From a virus, in IMG/VR virus record IMGVR_UViG_3300045303_000182, positions 1 through 64,000 of that record: DNA of 64,000 bases; one strand, given 5' to 3'. Below, one piece after another: positions 55,014 through 63,154 of this stretch. A model generated the notes under the pieces. It saw only the letters and a program-made list of their open reading frames with translations. It was not told the DNA's origin and searched no databases. The position numbers and the translations under genes were made by a program. Each line of letters opens with the position of its first letter. Positions within the stretch are counted from its first letter, which is position 1.

Positions 55014-55942
55014 TGGATCATGATCGATCCCTCAGGACAGTTGCCCACGCCAGGGTCGCCCCAAAAGTGCGGAGCGAAGTAGCCAGTGTGAGCACCGTCG
55101 TAGCGGATGTACTGGATGGGGTTGGTGAAGATCCGAGCCTGGGTGTTCGCCAGGATGTCGAGGACTCCACCGCCACCGATGTTGATGCCACCAGTCGTGG
55201 TCTGCACATAGGGACCAGTGCGGTTGACGTGACGCATGATGGCGCTGCCGCTGTCGCCATAGAACGAACCGCTCTGCGAGTCGAACCCGGCCGAGGCCGT
55301 GGCCTTGTTGCCAGAGTGGGCGACACCGCCGATCGTGCCGCTGGTCCCGTTGATCACACCGCCCGTGAGCGTGCCCGACATCGTGATGTTCGGAGCCGTC
55401 AGGGTGCCGCTCATCGAGATGCTGCCCGCCGAGACTGTGCCGGTGGTGACGAAGCCTGCCGCTGATATCGGGATATCGGAGACGAGGTTGGCGGCGTCGG
55501 TGGTGAGCTTGGCCGCTCTGGCACCGGTCTTGATCGAGACCCCGGTGCCGTCCACGGTGAGCACGCCGCCCATCACCAGGATCGGGTTGTCGAGCACCGT
55601 CTGCGTCGGCTGGAACGTGATGCCCTTGCCGCCAGCGTTCTTGTGCGAGATGGCGACACCGGCAGCGGTGTCCTGCAACGAGACGAGGTTCACCCACTGC
55701 GGGATCTGCACCCAGGTGTTCTGCGTCTTGGAGAACGCCTCCAGCCTGTCGCTCGCCTCGTTGTAGGTCGTCATCCCGAACTTCGGGTTCGGGTACTGCG
55801 TCTGACGCGATGCAGTCGTAGCGAAGCGCAGGACCGCGCGCTCCATGATCCACTCGGCGTCGATCTCACGCCAGTAGTTGGAGTAGTCCACCCAGTCGGC
55901 CTTGCCATACCCACCAGCCGGAAGCGGTTCGATGATCGTCAT
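55010..55942 (-). CDS. Tail fibre-like beta-helix protein, 310 aa
   Basis: A helical N-terminus (EIDAEWIMERAVLRFATTAS) is followed by beta-repeats of the form xGTLTAPNITMSGTLTGGVI and VDGTGVSIKTGARAAKLTTD. This fits a trimeric fibre with a beta-helix shaft. The end (YFAPHFWGDPGVGN) contains aromatic residues suited to a tip. It carries the 14-bp motif at 55464. Confidence 0.55.
   Translation of the reverse strand: MTIIEPLPAGGYGKADWVDYSNYWREIDAEWIMERAVLRFATTASRQTQYPNPKFGMTTYNEASDRLEAFSKTQNTWVQIPQWVNLVSLQDTAAGVAISHKNAGGKGITFQPTQTVLDNPILVMGGVLTVDGTGVSIKTGARAAKLTTDAANLVSDIPISAAGFVTTGTVSAGSISMSGTLTAPNITMSGTLTGGVINGTSGTIGGVAHSGNKATASAGFDSQSGSFYGDSGSAIMRHVNRTGPYVQTTTGGINIGGGGVLDILANTQARIFTNPIQYIRYDGAHTGYFAPHFWGDPGVGNCPEGSIMIQ
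55464..55477. repeat. Dispersed 14-bp motif variant GATATCGGGATATC
   Basis: A variant with symmetrical GATATC boxes. It lies inside the fibre gene. Confidence 0.35.
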
Positions 55943-56463
55943 GGTGTCACCACCTCAGGTGCGGTCCCCGGAGGGAAGTCGAAGTTCATGTCGTCGTCAG
56001 GGAAGCTCTCGATGGCGGTGATGCCGATGATCACGTCCTCGCCCTTGGCGCGGCCGCGGATCTGGTAGGCGCTGATCTCCCAGTAGCGGCCGTCGTAGTA
56101 ACACATGTCGTGCAGCCGGTCCCGCCGCCAGATCTCGCTGGGGCTGGTGTCGTAGACCCGGTTGCCGTGCGTCTCGGTGACGGAGAAGCCAGCCTCGTAC
56201 ATGTTCTTGGCCGAGACGGCGAGGCGCAGACGCTGCGTGGGCCGACGACCCTCAGGGGCGTAGTCCTCGGTGGCCTCCTGCTGATCGACCCACAGGATGG
56301 GGATGACCTTGCCCTTGTGGTACTGGCGGTAGCCCTCGTCGTAAACCCGGTCGTACCTCGAGGCGTCAGCGTCGAAGCGGAAGTAGATCAGCCCCTCACC
56401 GATGGTGCCGTAGTGGCGATCGAAGTGCTTCCAGATCTGGCGAACCTCACGGCGTGTGTCCAT
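55939..56463 (-). CDS. Neck/connector-like protein, 174 aa
   Basis: The sequence is rich in Tyr, Arg and Asp: IYFRFDADASRYDRVYDEGY, then LAVSAKNMYEAGFSVTETHG and MCYYDGRYWEISAYQIRGRA. The last element has the layout of small head-tail joining proteins. No sure family match. It overlaps the zinc-ribbon gene by 17 bp. Confidence 0.4.
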   Translation of the reverse strand: MDTRREVRQIWKHFDRHYGTIGEGLIYFRFDADASRYDRVYDEGYRQYHKGKVIPILWVDQQEATEDYAPEGRRPTQRLRLAVSAKNMYEAGFSVTETHGNRVYDTSPSEIWRRDRLHDMCYYDGRYWEISAYQIRGRAKGEDVIIGITAIESFPDDDMNFDFPPGTAPEVVTP

Positions 56464-56641
56464 CGGACACCCCTTGCCGATCGAGGAGCTCCGGGGCCAT
56501 CTGCATCTTCATCTCGACCTCGCGCTCCTCGGTGAGCGCCCCGCACTCTCCGCACCGCGTCACGTTGGTGTCCTCGTCCCACATGACGTTGGCGTCCTTG
56601 CCCTTGCACCACCCGGTGTGCTCGGTGTGCTGCTCCTTCAT
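56447..56641 (-). CDS. Small zinc-ribbon protein, 64 aa
   Basis: MKEQHTEHTGWCKGKDANVM, then RCGECGALTEEREVEMKMQM. One CGEC pair and an additional C-x-K and His residues form a probable zinc ribbon. ATG 56641 overlaps the upstream stop (TGATG); GTG 56644 is the alternative. Function unknown. Confidence 0.45.
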   Translation of the reverse strand: MKEQHTEHTGWCKGKDANVMWDEDTNVTRCGECGALTEEREVEMKMQMAPELLDRQGVSDGHTP

Positions 56642-57486
56642 CACGGCACCCCGAGCCAGCCAGGACCGACGGCCGGGTAGCCAGCGCCTGTGCTGCGGCG
56701 AGCGGATGAGCGGTCGTAGATCTCAACGCCATCGATCACTTCGACCGTGCCGTCATCGACCACGCCCATCGTGTAGTCGGGGATGGGCGGGTACAGCCGC
56801 TTGGGCCAGCGCGGATCATCGATCTCACGGTTCTGGTACATCGGCACGTAGCGACCTGTGGTGAGGGCGACGCGGCGCAGCTTGAAGACCTCCAGAGCGC
56901 CGTAGCCGAGGTTCAACGACTGAGCGCGCGTCTGGTACTCGTTCTCCCAGTACTGCATCATCTGCAGCACCTGGGCGTAGCGCTGGTGGGCCGGGATGAA
57001 CATGCCCTCGGGCGTTGACACATCGATGTCGAGCGCTAGCTCGATGCACAGCGACCACAGCAGACGGACGACCGCACCCATCTGAGCAACCTCGGACACA
57101 GCAGGATCGACCTCGCTGAGGTCTTGCCCCGGCGTGGTGTAGAGCACCTCGTCCGAGATGTTCTGGACCGCTCGAGCAACGTCGGAGTCTGAGAACCAGA
57201 TGTAGTGATATCCGGCTACCAGCACCCTCTGACCGATATATGACTCATCGGTCAGCTTGAGGATCCCGTTCCGTTCATCAAGCTGCCACTTGTCGGTGAG
57301 CGCCGGCGTAGTCGGGTCGGCGTCCGGGGTGACGTAGACCTGCAGCGAGCCAGGCGAGACGAGCGGGTGCGGGAGCCGGATCGTCAAGACCTGGACCGGC
57401 CCCTCCTCCACTTCGAAGTACTGCGGGAAGTCGCGGACCAGGGACCGGACCCCACTCGCCATCTCGACATCGACCGCTGTAGCCAT
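56641..57486 (-). CDS. Neck/virion protein, 281 aa
   Basis: An N-terminal beta-rich half (VQVLTIRLPHPLVSPGSLQV, LVAGYHYIWFSDSDV) is followed by a helical core (AQMGAVVRLLWSLCIELALD, RYAQVLQMMQYWENEYQTRA). A Pro/Tyr-rich tail ends the protein. It resembles connector or minor structural proteins encoded before tail genes. No specific family was recognised. Confidence 0.45.
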   Translation of the reverse strand: MATAVDVEMASGVRSLVRDFPQYFEVEEGPVQVLTIRLPHPLVSPGSLQVYVTPDADPTTPALTDKWQLDERNGILKLTDESYIGQRVLVAGYHYIWFSDSDVARAVQNISDEVLYTTPGQDLSEVDPAVSEVAQMGAVVRLLWSLCIELALDIDVSTPEGMFIPAHQRYAQVLQMMQYWENEYQTRAQSLNLGYGALEVFKLRRVALTTGRYVPMYQNREIDDPRWPKRLYPPIPDYTMGVVDDGTVEVIDGVEIYDRSSARRSTGAGYPAVGPGWLGVP

Positions 57487-57495
57487 GCCTCAACC

Positions 57496-57924
57496 TTACG
57501 CTGGGAGCCGCATCCACACCCCGATGGTGGGCGGCTTGTCGTCGGGCGGGACCGCCGGGAGCACAGGCCGGATGATCAGGGTGCCGGTGCGCGCGATGGT
57601 GATCGGAGAGTCATCGGCGTTGGTGTCGATGAAGGCCAGCACGTTGGGGTTGCCGTTGCCCACGTCCTGGGCCACCACGACCTGATACGGAGTGGCAGCA
57701 GACACCTTCTGGAAGGCGACCGGAAGACCCATCGCCTGCCCGTCTTCGAAGTACCGACCCATGATGGGCTGGACGCCACCGCGCTCGCCACCGAGGTCGG
57801 CCACCGTCTTGGCGACGGGGTCGAATGAGACATTGGTGCAGAGCAGAGCAAGGATCGAGTCGTACTGCCAGGTGAGCTTGCCCTGAGCGAAGAGCGCTGC
57901 GACCTGTTCGTAGTTCTGGTTCAT
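57496..57924 (-). CDS. Hypothetical virion protein, 142 aa
   Basis: I start at ATG 57924 (MNQNYEQVAALFAQGKLTWQ). The sequence is alpha/beta (LALLCTNVSFDPVAKTVADL, PYQVVVAQDVGNGNPNVLAF), ending in a Pro-rich segment. No family was recognised. It lies between the repeat protein and neck genes. Confidence 0.45.
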   Translation of the reverse strand: MNQNYEQVAALFAQGKLTWQYDSILALLCTNVSFDPVAKTVADLGGERGGVQPIMGRYFEDGQAMGLPVAFQKVSAATPYQVVVAQDVGNGNPNVLAFIDTNADDSPITIARTGTLIIRPVLPAVPPDDKPPTIGVWMRLPA

Positions 57925-57944
57925 AGCTGGGTATCCCTTCCGAT

Positions 57945-60900
57945 CTACACAAGTTCCCACACCAGTTCGTCACCGCAGTACACCCGATCGACGGCCTCGT
58001 CTCCGAGGAATAGTACGTCAGCCTCGTTGAGCGTGGTCCCACGACCGGCAGCGACAGCGAACGCCCGCGCATCCCAGGTGTCCCAGCCCCCGTAGGCGAG
58101 AGCGAAGTGCTCGACGGTTCCGGTGGCGCTGAAGGTCGCCGCGTAGACCGTGAGGATCGACGCCTGGCGCTCGATGGTCGCCAGCGCCGTGGCGGTCCAG
58201 GTGCCCCAGTCCGCAGTGATGAGGCCGGGAACAGCGACGGAGACTTCCGCTGTAGCGATCCACCGGCCCCAGTTGGTGGTGATGGAAGCAGGGTGGTTGA
58301 TGTAGACGACACCGACGGCAGTAGCGCTCCACGCCCCCCAGTTGGTGCTGATCGACGCCGAGGTGGTGATGCCGTGCGCGTCGCCAACAGCGGTCGCCGT
58401 CCACGTCCCCCAGTCCGACGTGATCGTGGCAGCGGTTGCGCGCGTCGCGCTCGCCGTTGCCGTCCAGGCCCATGTCGTCGTGATCGACGCTGGGTGCTCA
58501 ACGGTGGCGCTCGACCCCAGGAACGTCGTGCCCCAGTTGGTGGTGGCAGACGCTGCTACCAGAGGGATGGCTACCGCAGTGGCGTCCCACAGCCCCCAGT
58601 TCGTCGTGATCGTGGCGTCGATCTCCTCGGCCACGACCTGCGCTGTAGCAACGGCCTGCCAGGTGCCCCACGATGTCTCGACGCTGGCGTAGACGGTGTG
58701 AATGGCCTCGGCGCTGGCCGTCCAGGTGCCCCACGACGTGGTGATGCTGGCGTTGCGCTGGATCGGCTGGGCCGTGGCTGTCGCTGTCCAGGTGCCCCAG
58801 TCGCTGACGCTCGTCGCTGGGTGCTCGACCTCGGCCGTGGCTGCCGCCGCCCACGCCCAAACCGTGTCAACGGTCCCATAGTGGGATATCGGCAAGGCGA
58901 CCGCGATCGCGGTCCAGCCTCCCCAGTTGGTGGTGATGAACCCAACCGCCTGGCCCTCTTGGGTGCCGATCGCTGTGGCGCTCCAAGCACCCCAGTTGGT
59001 GGAGATCGAGGCGATGTGCGCGATCGGGTCAGCGATCGCTGTCGCAGCCCACGTACCCCAAAGCGATGTGATAGTGGACGTGTGGCCGACGAGCGCCGTA
59101 GCGGTCGCTGCCCATCCACCCCACAGCGTGTCGATCGACGCCGAATCCTCGACAACGGCTACCGCTGTCGCCGCCCACGTTCCCCAATCGGCCGTACTCG
59201 AGGCTGCGGTCGTTCGGACCGCCGTCGCTGTTGCTGCCCACGACCAGACCTCTGTGGCAGTGGCTGAACGCTCGACAACAGCAATCGCCGTCGTCGTCCA
59301 CCCTCCCCACGGAGAATCAGAGGTAGCACTGGTCTCGCGGACAGCGACGGCATCGGCAACCCAGCCGCCCCAGTTGCTGATGGCCGTGCCGGAAATGACC
59401 GGGAACGCTTCGGCCGTACCGAGCCACCCACCCCAGTAGCTGACGATGGTGGCGGGATGCTCGACCTCAGCAGTCGCTGGCCCGGTCCACCCACCCCAGT
59501 TGGTGGCGACCGATGCGTTGCGCTGGATCGGATCAGCAGTCGCAGTAGCGGTCCAGGTGCCCCACGACGTGACGCTCGTCGCGATGTGCTCCGATATGGC
59601 AGCGGCAGTAGCGGTCCAGGCGTCCCATACCGATGTGACAGTGGCCGGGTGATCAGGAGCCGCGACAGCCGTTGCTGTCCAGGTGCCCCAAGAAGAAGAA
59701 ATGGCACCATCGGTCGATCGAACACTGGTTGCGGTGGCCGTCCATGTGCCCCAACTCGAGGCAGCGTTGGCCGGGTGACTGACCGTGGCAGTGGCGATCC
59801 AGAAGTCACCCCCGCCTGCCGGAACTCCTGCGCCGAGGTACTTGGCCCGCAGGTGATCCTCGACGCTCTTGCGCTGGGCACCCGACAACCGACGGTCGTA
59901 AAGGCACACCTCGGCCACTTCGGCGTCGCACGTCTCCGCAGTGCTCATGTCGTAGCCACTGATGGCGAACGTGTCCGACCAACCGGCAGAGGTCGCCGCC
60001 GTACCGAGGAGCAACCCGTCACCGAAGAAGCGGGTCAGTCCAGTGATCCCGTCAGCCGAGTACATCTTCCATGCGCCCGTCATGGGTGTCTGTGTGTTCG
60101 GGTTGGTGAACCCGGCGTCGTAACACACATCCTCAAAGCCGTTCCAGTACCCGACGAGAAGGTTGGCTGGTGGGTAGATGCCGCTGATGACGCGGCCGAT
60201 CGCACCGCCAGGGATGATCCGCCCGACGTAGACCAGCGTCCAGTCGATGTTGACGCCCGTCCCGCTGCTCATGCGGATCCGGCCCTCGTTGATCTTGAAG
60301 CGCACGCTCGACAGGCCGTTGAGGGTGTTGCCCTGGACAACAGGCTCCGGGGTGCCGATCACCGGGATATCGACGGCACTGCCCTGGTTGGACCACGATG
60401 TGAGCGGCCCGAGTGGAAGCGCGTTGGCTTCTAGCCAGACAGTCAGGCCCGGTATGTCACTGGGAGAGAACGATGGCGCAACGGCGTTCCACACCGTGGT
60501 AACCGACGCCGGGTGCTCGACCCCGGCTGTTGCCGTCGCGACCCAGGCACCCCAGTTGGTGAGGATGACGCTGGAGAGCTCCGGCGTCGCCATCGCTGTC
60601 GCCGTCCAACCTCCCCATGACGTAGCGATCGATGCTGGTGTCGCGCGAACGGCTGTGACAGTGGATGCCCAGGTTCCCCACGACGAGACAGCAGAGGCTG
60701 GGTGCTCGACGGATGCGCTCGCTGTAGCCGACCAGCCGCCCCAGTTCGATGTGATAGTGGCAGGCCAAATGGAAGAGGCTGTCCCCGTCGCTGTTGCTAC
60801 CCATGTGCCCCAGGAGGTAAGTGCTGTAGCCGGGTGCTCCAACGTCGCCGTCGCTGTTGCCGCCCAGGTGCCCCACGACTGAGCGGAGGTCGCTGCAGTA

Positions 60901-61223
60901 GCTCGGACAGCGGTCGCTGTTGCCGCCCACGTTCCCCAGGACTGAGACGAGGTGGCAGCAGTCGCGCGAACAGCCGTGGCTGTCGCCGTCCACGACCATC
61001 TCTCGGTGATGGTGCCAGCGACCGTCGGGATGGCGGCAGCGGTCCAGGGCAGGTATGTCCAGTTGGAAGCAATCGTCGCTGCTCGACCAACCGTGGCGGT
61101 GGCTGTACCAGACCAACCACCCCAGTTGGTGGTGATCGTGGCGACTACTTCAGGCTTCTCCAGAGTGCGCTGAGCGCCACTCTCAAGTGTCCGTTGAACT
61201 CCAGACTCTAGGAAGCGGCTCAC
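57945..61223 (-). CDS. Large WGxW-repeat protein with inserted lectin-like domain, 1092 aa
   Basis: GTG 61223. After VQRTLESGAQRTLEKPE come about ten repeats of 19-21 residues (SWGTWAATATAVRATAAT, NWGGWSATASASVEHPA). Residues about 250-470 form a concanavalin/LamG-like domain (LTVWLEANAL, FFGDGLLLGTAATSAG, EVCLYDRRLSGAQRKSVED). About 25 more repeats follow. The C-terminus VYCGDELVWELV matches the end of many actinophage minor tail proteins (VYxGDxLVW). Probably a long fibre or surface protein. A shorter relative is encoded at 15746-16570. Confidence 0.7.
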   Translation of the reverse strand: MSRFLESGVQRTLESGAQRTLEKPEVVATITTNWGGWSGTATATVGRAATIASNWTYLPWTAAAIPTVAGTITERWSWTATATAVRATAATSSQSWGTWAATATAVRATAATSAQSWGTWAATATATLEHPATALTSWGTWVATATGTASSIWPATITSNWGGWSATASASVEHPASAVSSWGTWASTVTAVRATPASIATSWGGWTATAMATPELSSVILTNWGAWVATATAGVEHPASVTTVWNAVAPSFSPSDIPGLTVWLEANALPLGPLTSWSNQGSAVDIPVIGTPEPVVQGNTLNGLSSVRFKINEGRIRMSSGTGVNIDWTLVYVGRIIPGGAIGRVISGIYPPANLLVGYWNGFEDVCYDAGFTNPNTQTPMTGAWKMYSADGITGLTRFFGDGLLLGTAATSAGWSDTFAISGYDMSTAETCDAEVAEVCLYDRRLSGAQRKSVEDHLRAKYLGAGVPAGGGDFWIATATVSHPANAASSWGTWTATATSVRSTDGAISSSWGTWTATAVAAPDHPATVTSVWDAWTATAAAISEHIATSVTSWGTWTATATADPIQRNASVATNWGGWTGPATAEVEHPATIVSYWGGWLGTAEAFPVISGTAISNWGGWVADAVAVRETSATSDSPWGGWTTTAIAVVERSATATEVWSWAATATAVRTTAASSTADWGTWAATAVAVVEDSASIDTLWGGWAATATALVGHTSTITSLWGTWAATAIADPIAHIASISTNWGAWSATAIGTQEGQAVGFITTNWGGWTAIAVALPISHYGTVDTVWAWAAAATAEVEHPATSVSDWGTWTATATAQPIQRNASITTSWGTWTASAEAIHTVYASVETSWGTWQAVATAQVVAEEIDATITTNWGLWDATAVAIPLVAASATTNWGTTFLGSSATVEHPASITTTWAWTATASATRATAATITSDWGTWTATAVGDAHGITTSASISTNWGAWSATAVGVVYINHPASITTNWGRWIATAEVSVAVPGLITADWGTWTATALATIERQASILTVYAATFSATGTVEHFALAYGGWDTWDARAFAVAAGRGTTLNEADVLFLGDEAVDRVYCGDELVWELV
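57970..61150. repeat. Coding array of degenerate 57-63-bp repeats
   Basis: The WGxW repeats recur roughly every 57-63 bp, interrupted only by the lectin-like insert (about 59800-60470). DNA identity between units is modest and third positions vary. The array is thus kept at protein level and is not a recent amplification. Confidence 0.6.
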
Positions 61224-61240
61224 GACACATCATCTCAGGT

Positions 61241-63154
61241 TCACGGCGCAGCGCCGGGTGCCCAGTAGCCCCTGGCCGCAGTCCAGTGCCAGTGAACGAC
61301 GTTCCCAGCGATCGTGGCCGACTGCCCGGATGTCCAGTGCGCTGAGGTGCTGGAGTAGTAGCCGAACAACGAGCAGGCGGTGACCTGTTCGTTGGCCGGG
61401 AGAGCCGAAATCGCAGCGTTGGTGACGACATCACTCGGGTTCACAAGCGTGCCCCCGTTGGAGGGGGCGGCACCGCTCACCCAGGCTGTGCCGTTCCAGT
61501 AGTACTGGTGGATCACTGCCCCGTTGAGCATGTTGTAGAAGCGGAAGTCGGAGTTGCAGACGGTCGTTGTACGGTTGACCCAGGCGCTTCTGAACAGCGG
61601 CACGTAGCCGTAGCCCAGCAGGGCGGCAGCGATGGTGGAGTTGGAAGCCGTCACTCGGGAGTCGATGAAGGTTTGGCCCGGTGTCACTGCATACGTCGCC
61701 GCCTCATGGATCGTCACGGGAGCCGCAAGGATCACCCAAGATGTGCCGTTCCACTGAATGATGGCGTTCCCCATCCAGACGTGCTGATCGGCGGTCCACG
61801 GCGACGACGGGCTTCCCACGAAGTAGCTGTTCATCACGGCGACCTGATCCGCAGCGGCGATCGCACCGCAGTTCGGGTTGGAGCTATTGGGGTTGTAGAG
61901 CGACAGGGTGGTCGGTGCCAGAGCCGTTGGGGTGCCGTACTGAATGTTGGCGCTCCAATGGGAACCATTCCAGAACTGGCTGGCACCCAGGTACTTCATC
62001 CTCTTGTAGGGGGCGGTGTTCGACCTCCAGGCCAGCTTCTCCGAAGCTGCTGCTCGATACCCAGCAGCGGTCAGCCACGTAGCGAAGGTGCCGTCCTGGT
62101 ACCCAATGCCCAGGGCAGGCAGGTCAGATTGATGAATGACATACTGATCATCAGGAAGCAGCGCCGTCTTGACCGGCGTCGGCGGGGCGGTACCGGGTGA
62201 CACACCGTTCATGAAGGTGCCTGTGGTCATCCCGTACATCTGCTGCCCACCGATCGTCGTGTATGACGTTGGTGACCAGACCTCGTAGTTGCCGCTAGCG
62301 CCGACAGTCGCGTACGCCTCAGCAGCCCAGGCCCGTTGTTCCGCTGGCAGCGCTGCAATGCCTGCGTGGGCGAGCGTCTGCGTCATGTAGGCGTAGTTCG
62401 TTGTCGATGCGTACGTCCACCCTCCTGCGCCGGTCCAGAAGAAGCTGTACGTAGTGTTTGCCGTGGGACTCGGGAATCTGACGGCACCAGTGGTGTTGGT
62501 GAACCCAGGCGCTCCAATAGCGGGGTTCATCGTGTAGCCGAGGCCCGTGAGCTTGGCGGCGTTGGTGGCATCACCAGCCGTGATGTTCGGGTCCATTACC
62601 ACCGCGCACCCTGGTGTGAGCGTCTTGTCCCAGGCGTTCCCCAGGTACTCCGGGCCGGTCGAGGCGAACTCCCAGGCGGTGCCGTTCCACCTGACGACGT
62701 GACCAAGAGTGTTGGAGGCGTGACTCACCACGGCGTACTGGCCTGCCGCCCACGCTGTCAGAGGGCTGGCGACGCACAGCTTGTCTAGGTTGGTGATCCT
62801 CCGAGCAAGCGACAGTCGATTCCAGTCGAGATACCAGACGTAGCTGCTACTCGCCCCGCCCGTCGGCGTGAGCGTGGTCCTGGTGTTGCTTGGGGTGAAC
62901 GGCCTCCACTCCGACCCCGACCAGAAGAACGTGCTCCCGGCGTAGGTCATCGTTGTTGTGCTACCGAACCACGCATCAACGAACTGAGGGTCGGGATAGA
63001 ACCCGCAGTAGGTCAGGTAGGGGGCCTGCTGTGACGAGTTGGTGGCGTGCGTCGGCATCAGCGGATCGGCAGCGAACACGTCCTTCGGCCAGACCGCTGC
63101 CTTGCTGGCGACGCGCGACACGATCGCTGATGCTGTGACACCAGCGATGGGCAT
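61241..63154 (-). CDS. Tail fibre-like protein with WNGTxW modules, 637 aa
   Basis: I start at ATG 63154 (MPIAGVTASAIVSRVASKAA), which overlaps the upstream stop. At least four modules share a shape: W-T-A-x-Q-x-V, then a strand, then (Q/R)WNGT(A/S)W (WTADQHVWMGNAIIQWNGTS, WAAGQYAVVSH...RWNGTAW). ALPAEQ and ALPANEQ helices punctuate them. Such modules are typical of phage fibres that bind surface carbohydrates. It precedes the repeat protein, probably in the same appendage. Confidence 0.6.
   Translation of the reverse strand: MPIAGVTASAIVSRVASKAAVWPKDVFAADPLMPTHATNSSQQAPYLTYCGFYPDPQFVDAWFGSTTTMTYAGSTFFWSGSEWRPFTPSNTRTTLTPTGGASSSYVWYLDWNRLSLARRITNLDKLCVASPLTAWAAGQYAVVSHASNTLGHVVRWNGTAWEFASTGPEYLGNAWDKTLTPGCAVVMDPNITAGDATNAAKLTGLGYTMNPAIGAPGFTNTTGAVRFPSPTANTTYSFFWTGAGGWTYASTTNYAYMTQTLAHAGIAALPAEQRAWAAEAYATVGASGNYEVWSPTSYTTIGGQQMYGMTTGTFMNGVSPGTAPPTPVKTALLPDDQYVIHQSDLPALGIGYQDGTFATWLTAAGYRAAASEKLAWRSNTAPYKRMKYLGASQFWNGSHWSANIQYGTPTALAPTTLSLYNPNSSNPNCGAIAAADQVAVMNSYFVGSPSSPWTADQHVWMGNAIIQWNGTSWVILAAPVTIHEAATYAVTPGQTFIDSRVTASNSTIAAALLGYGYVPLFRSAWVNRTTTVCNSDFRFYNMLNGAVIHQYYWNGTAWVSGAAPSNGGTLVNPSDVVTNAAISALPANEQVTACSLFGYYSSTSAHWTSGQSATIAGNVVHWHWTAARGYWAPGAAP

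Noticed and set aside
57970-61150. Regularly spaced repeats resembling a CRISPR array
   Set aside because: Spacing is regular but units are coding, degenerate and without unique spacers; the WGxW protein repeat explains the pattern.
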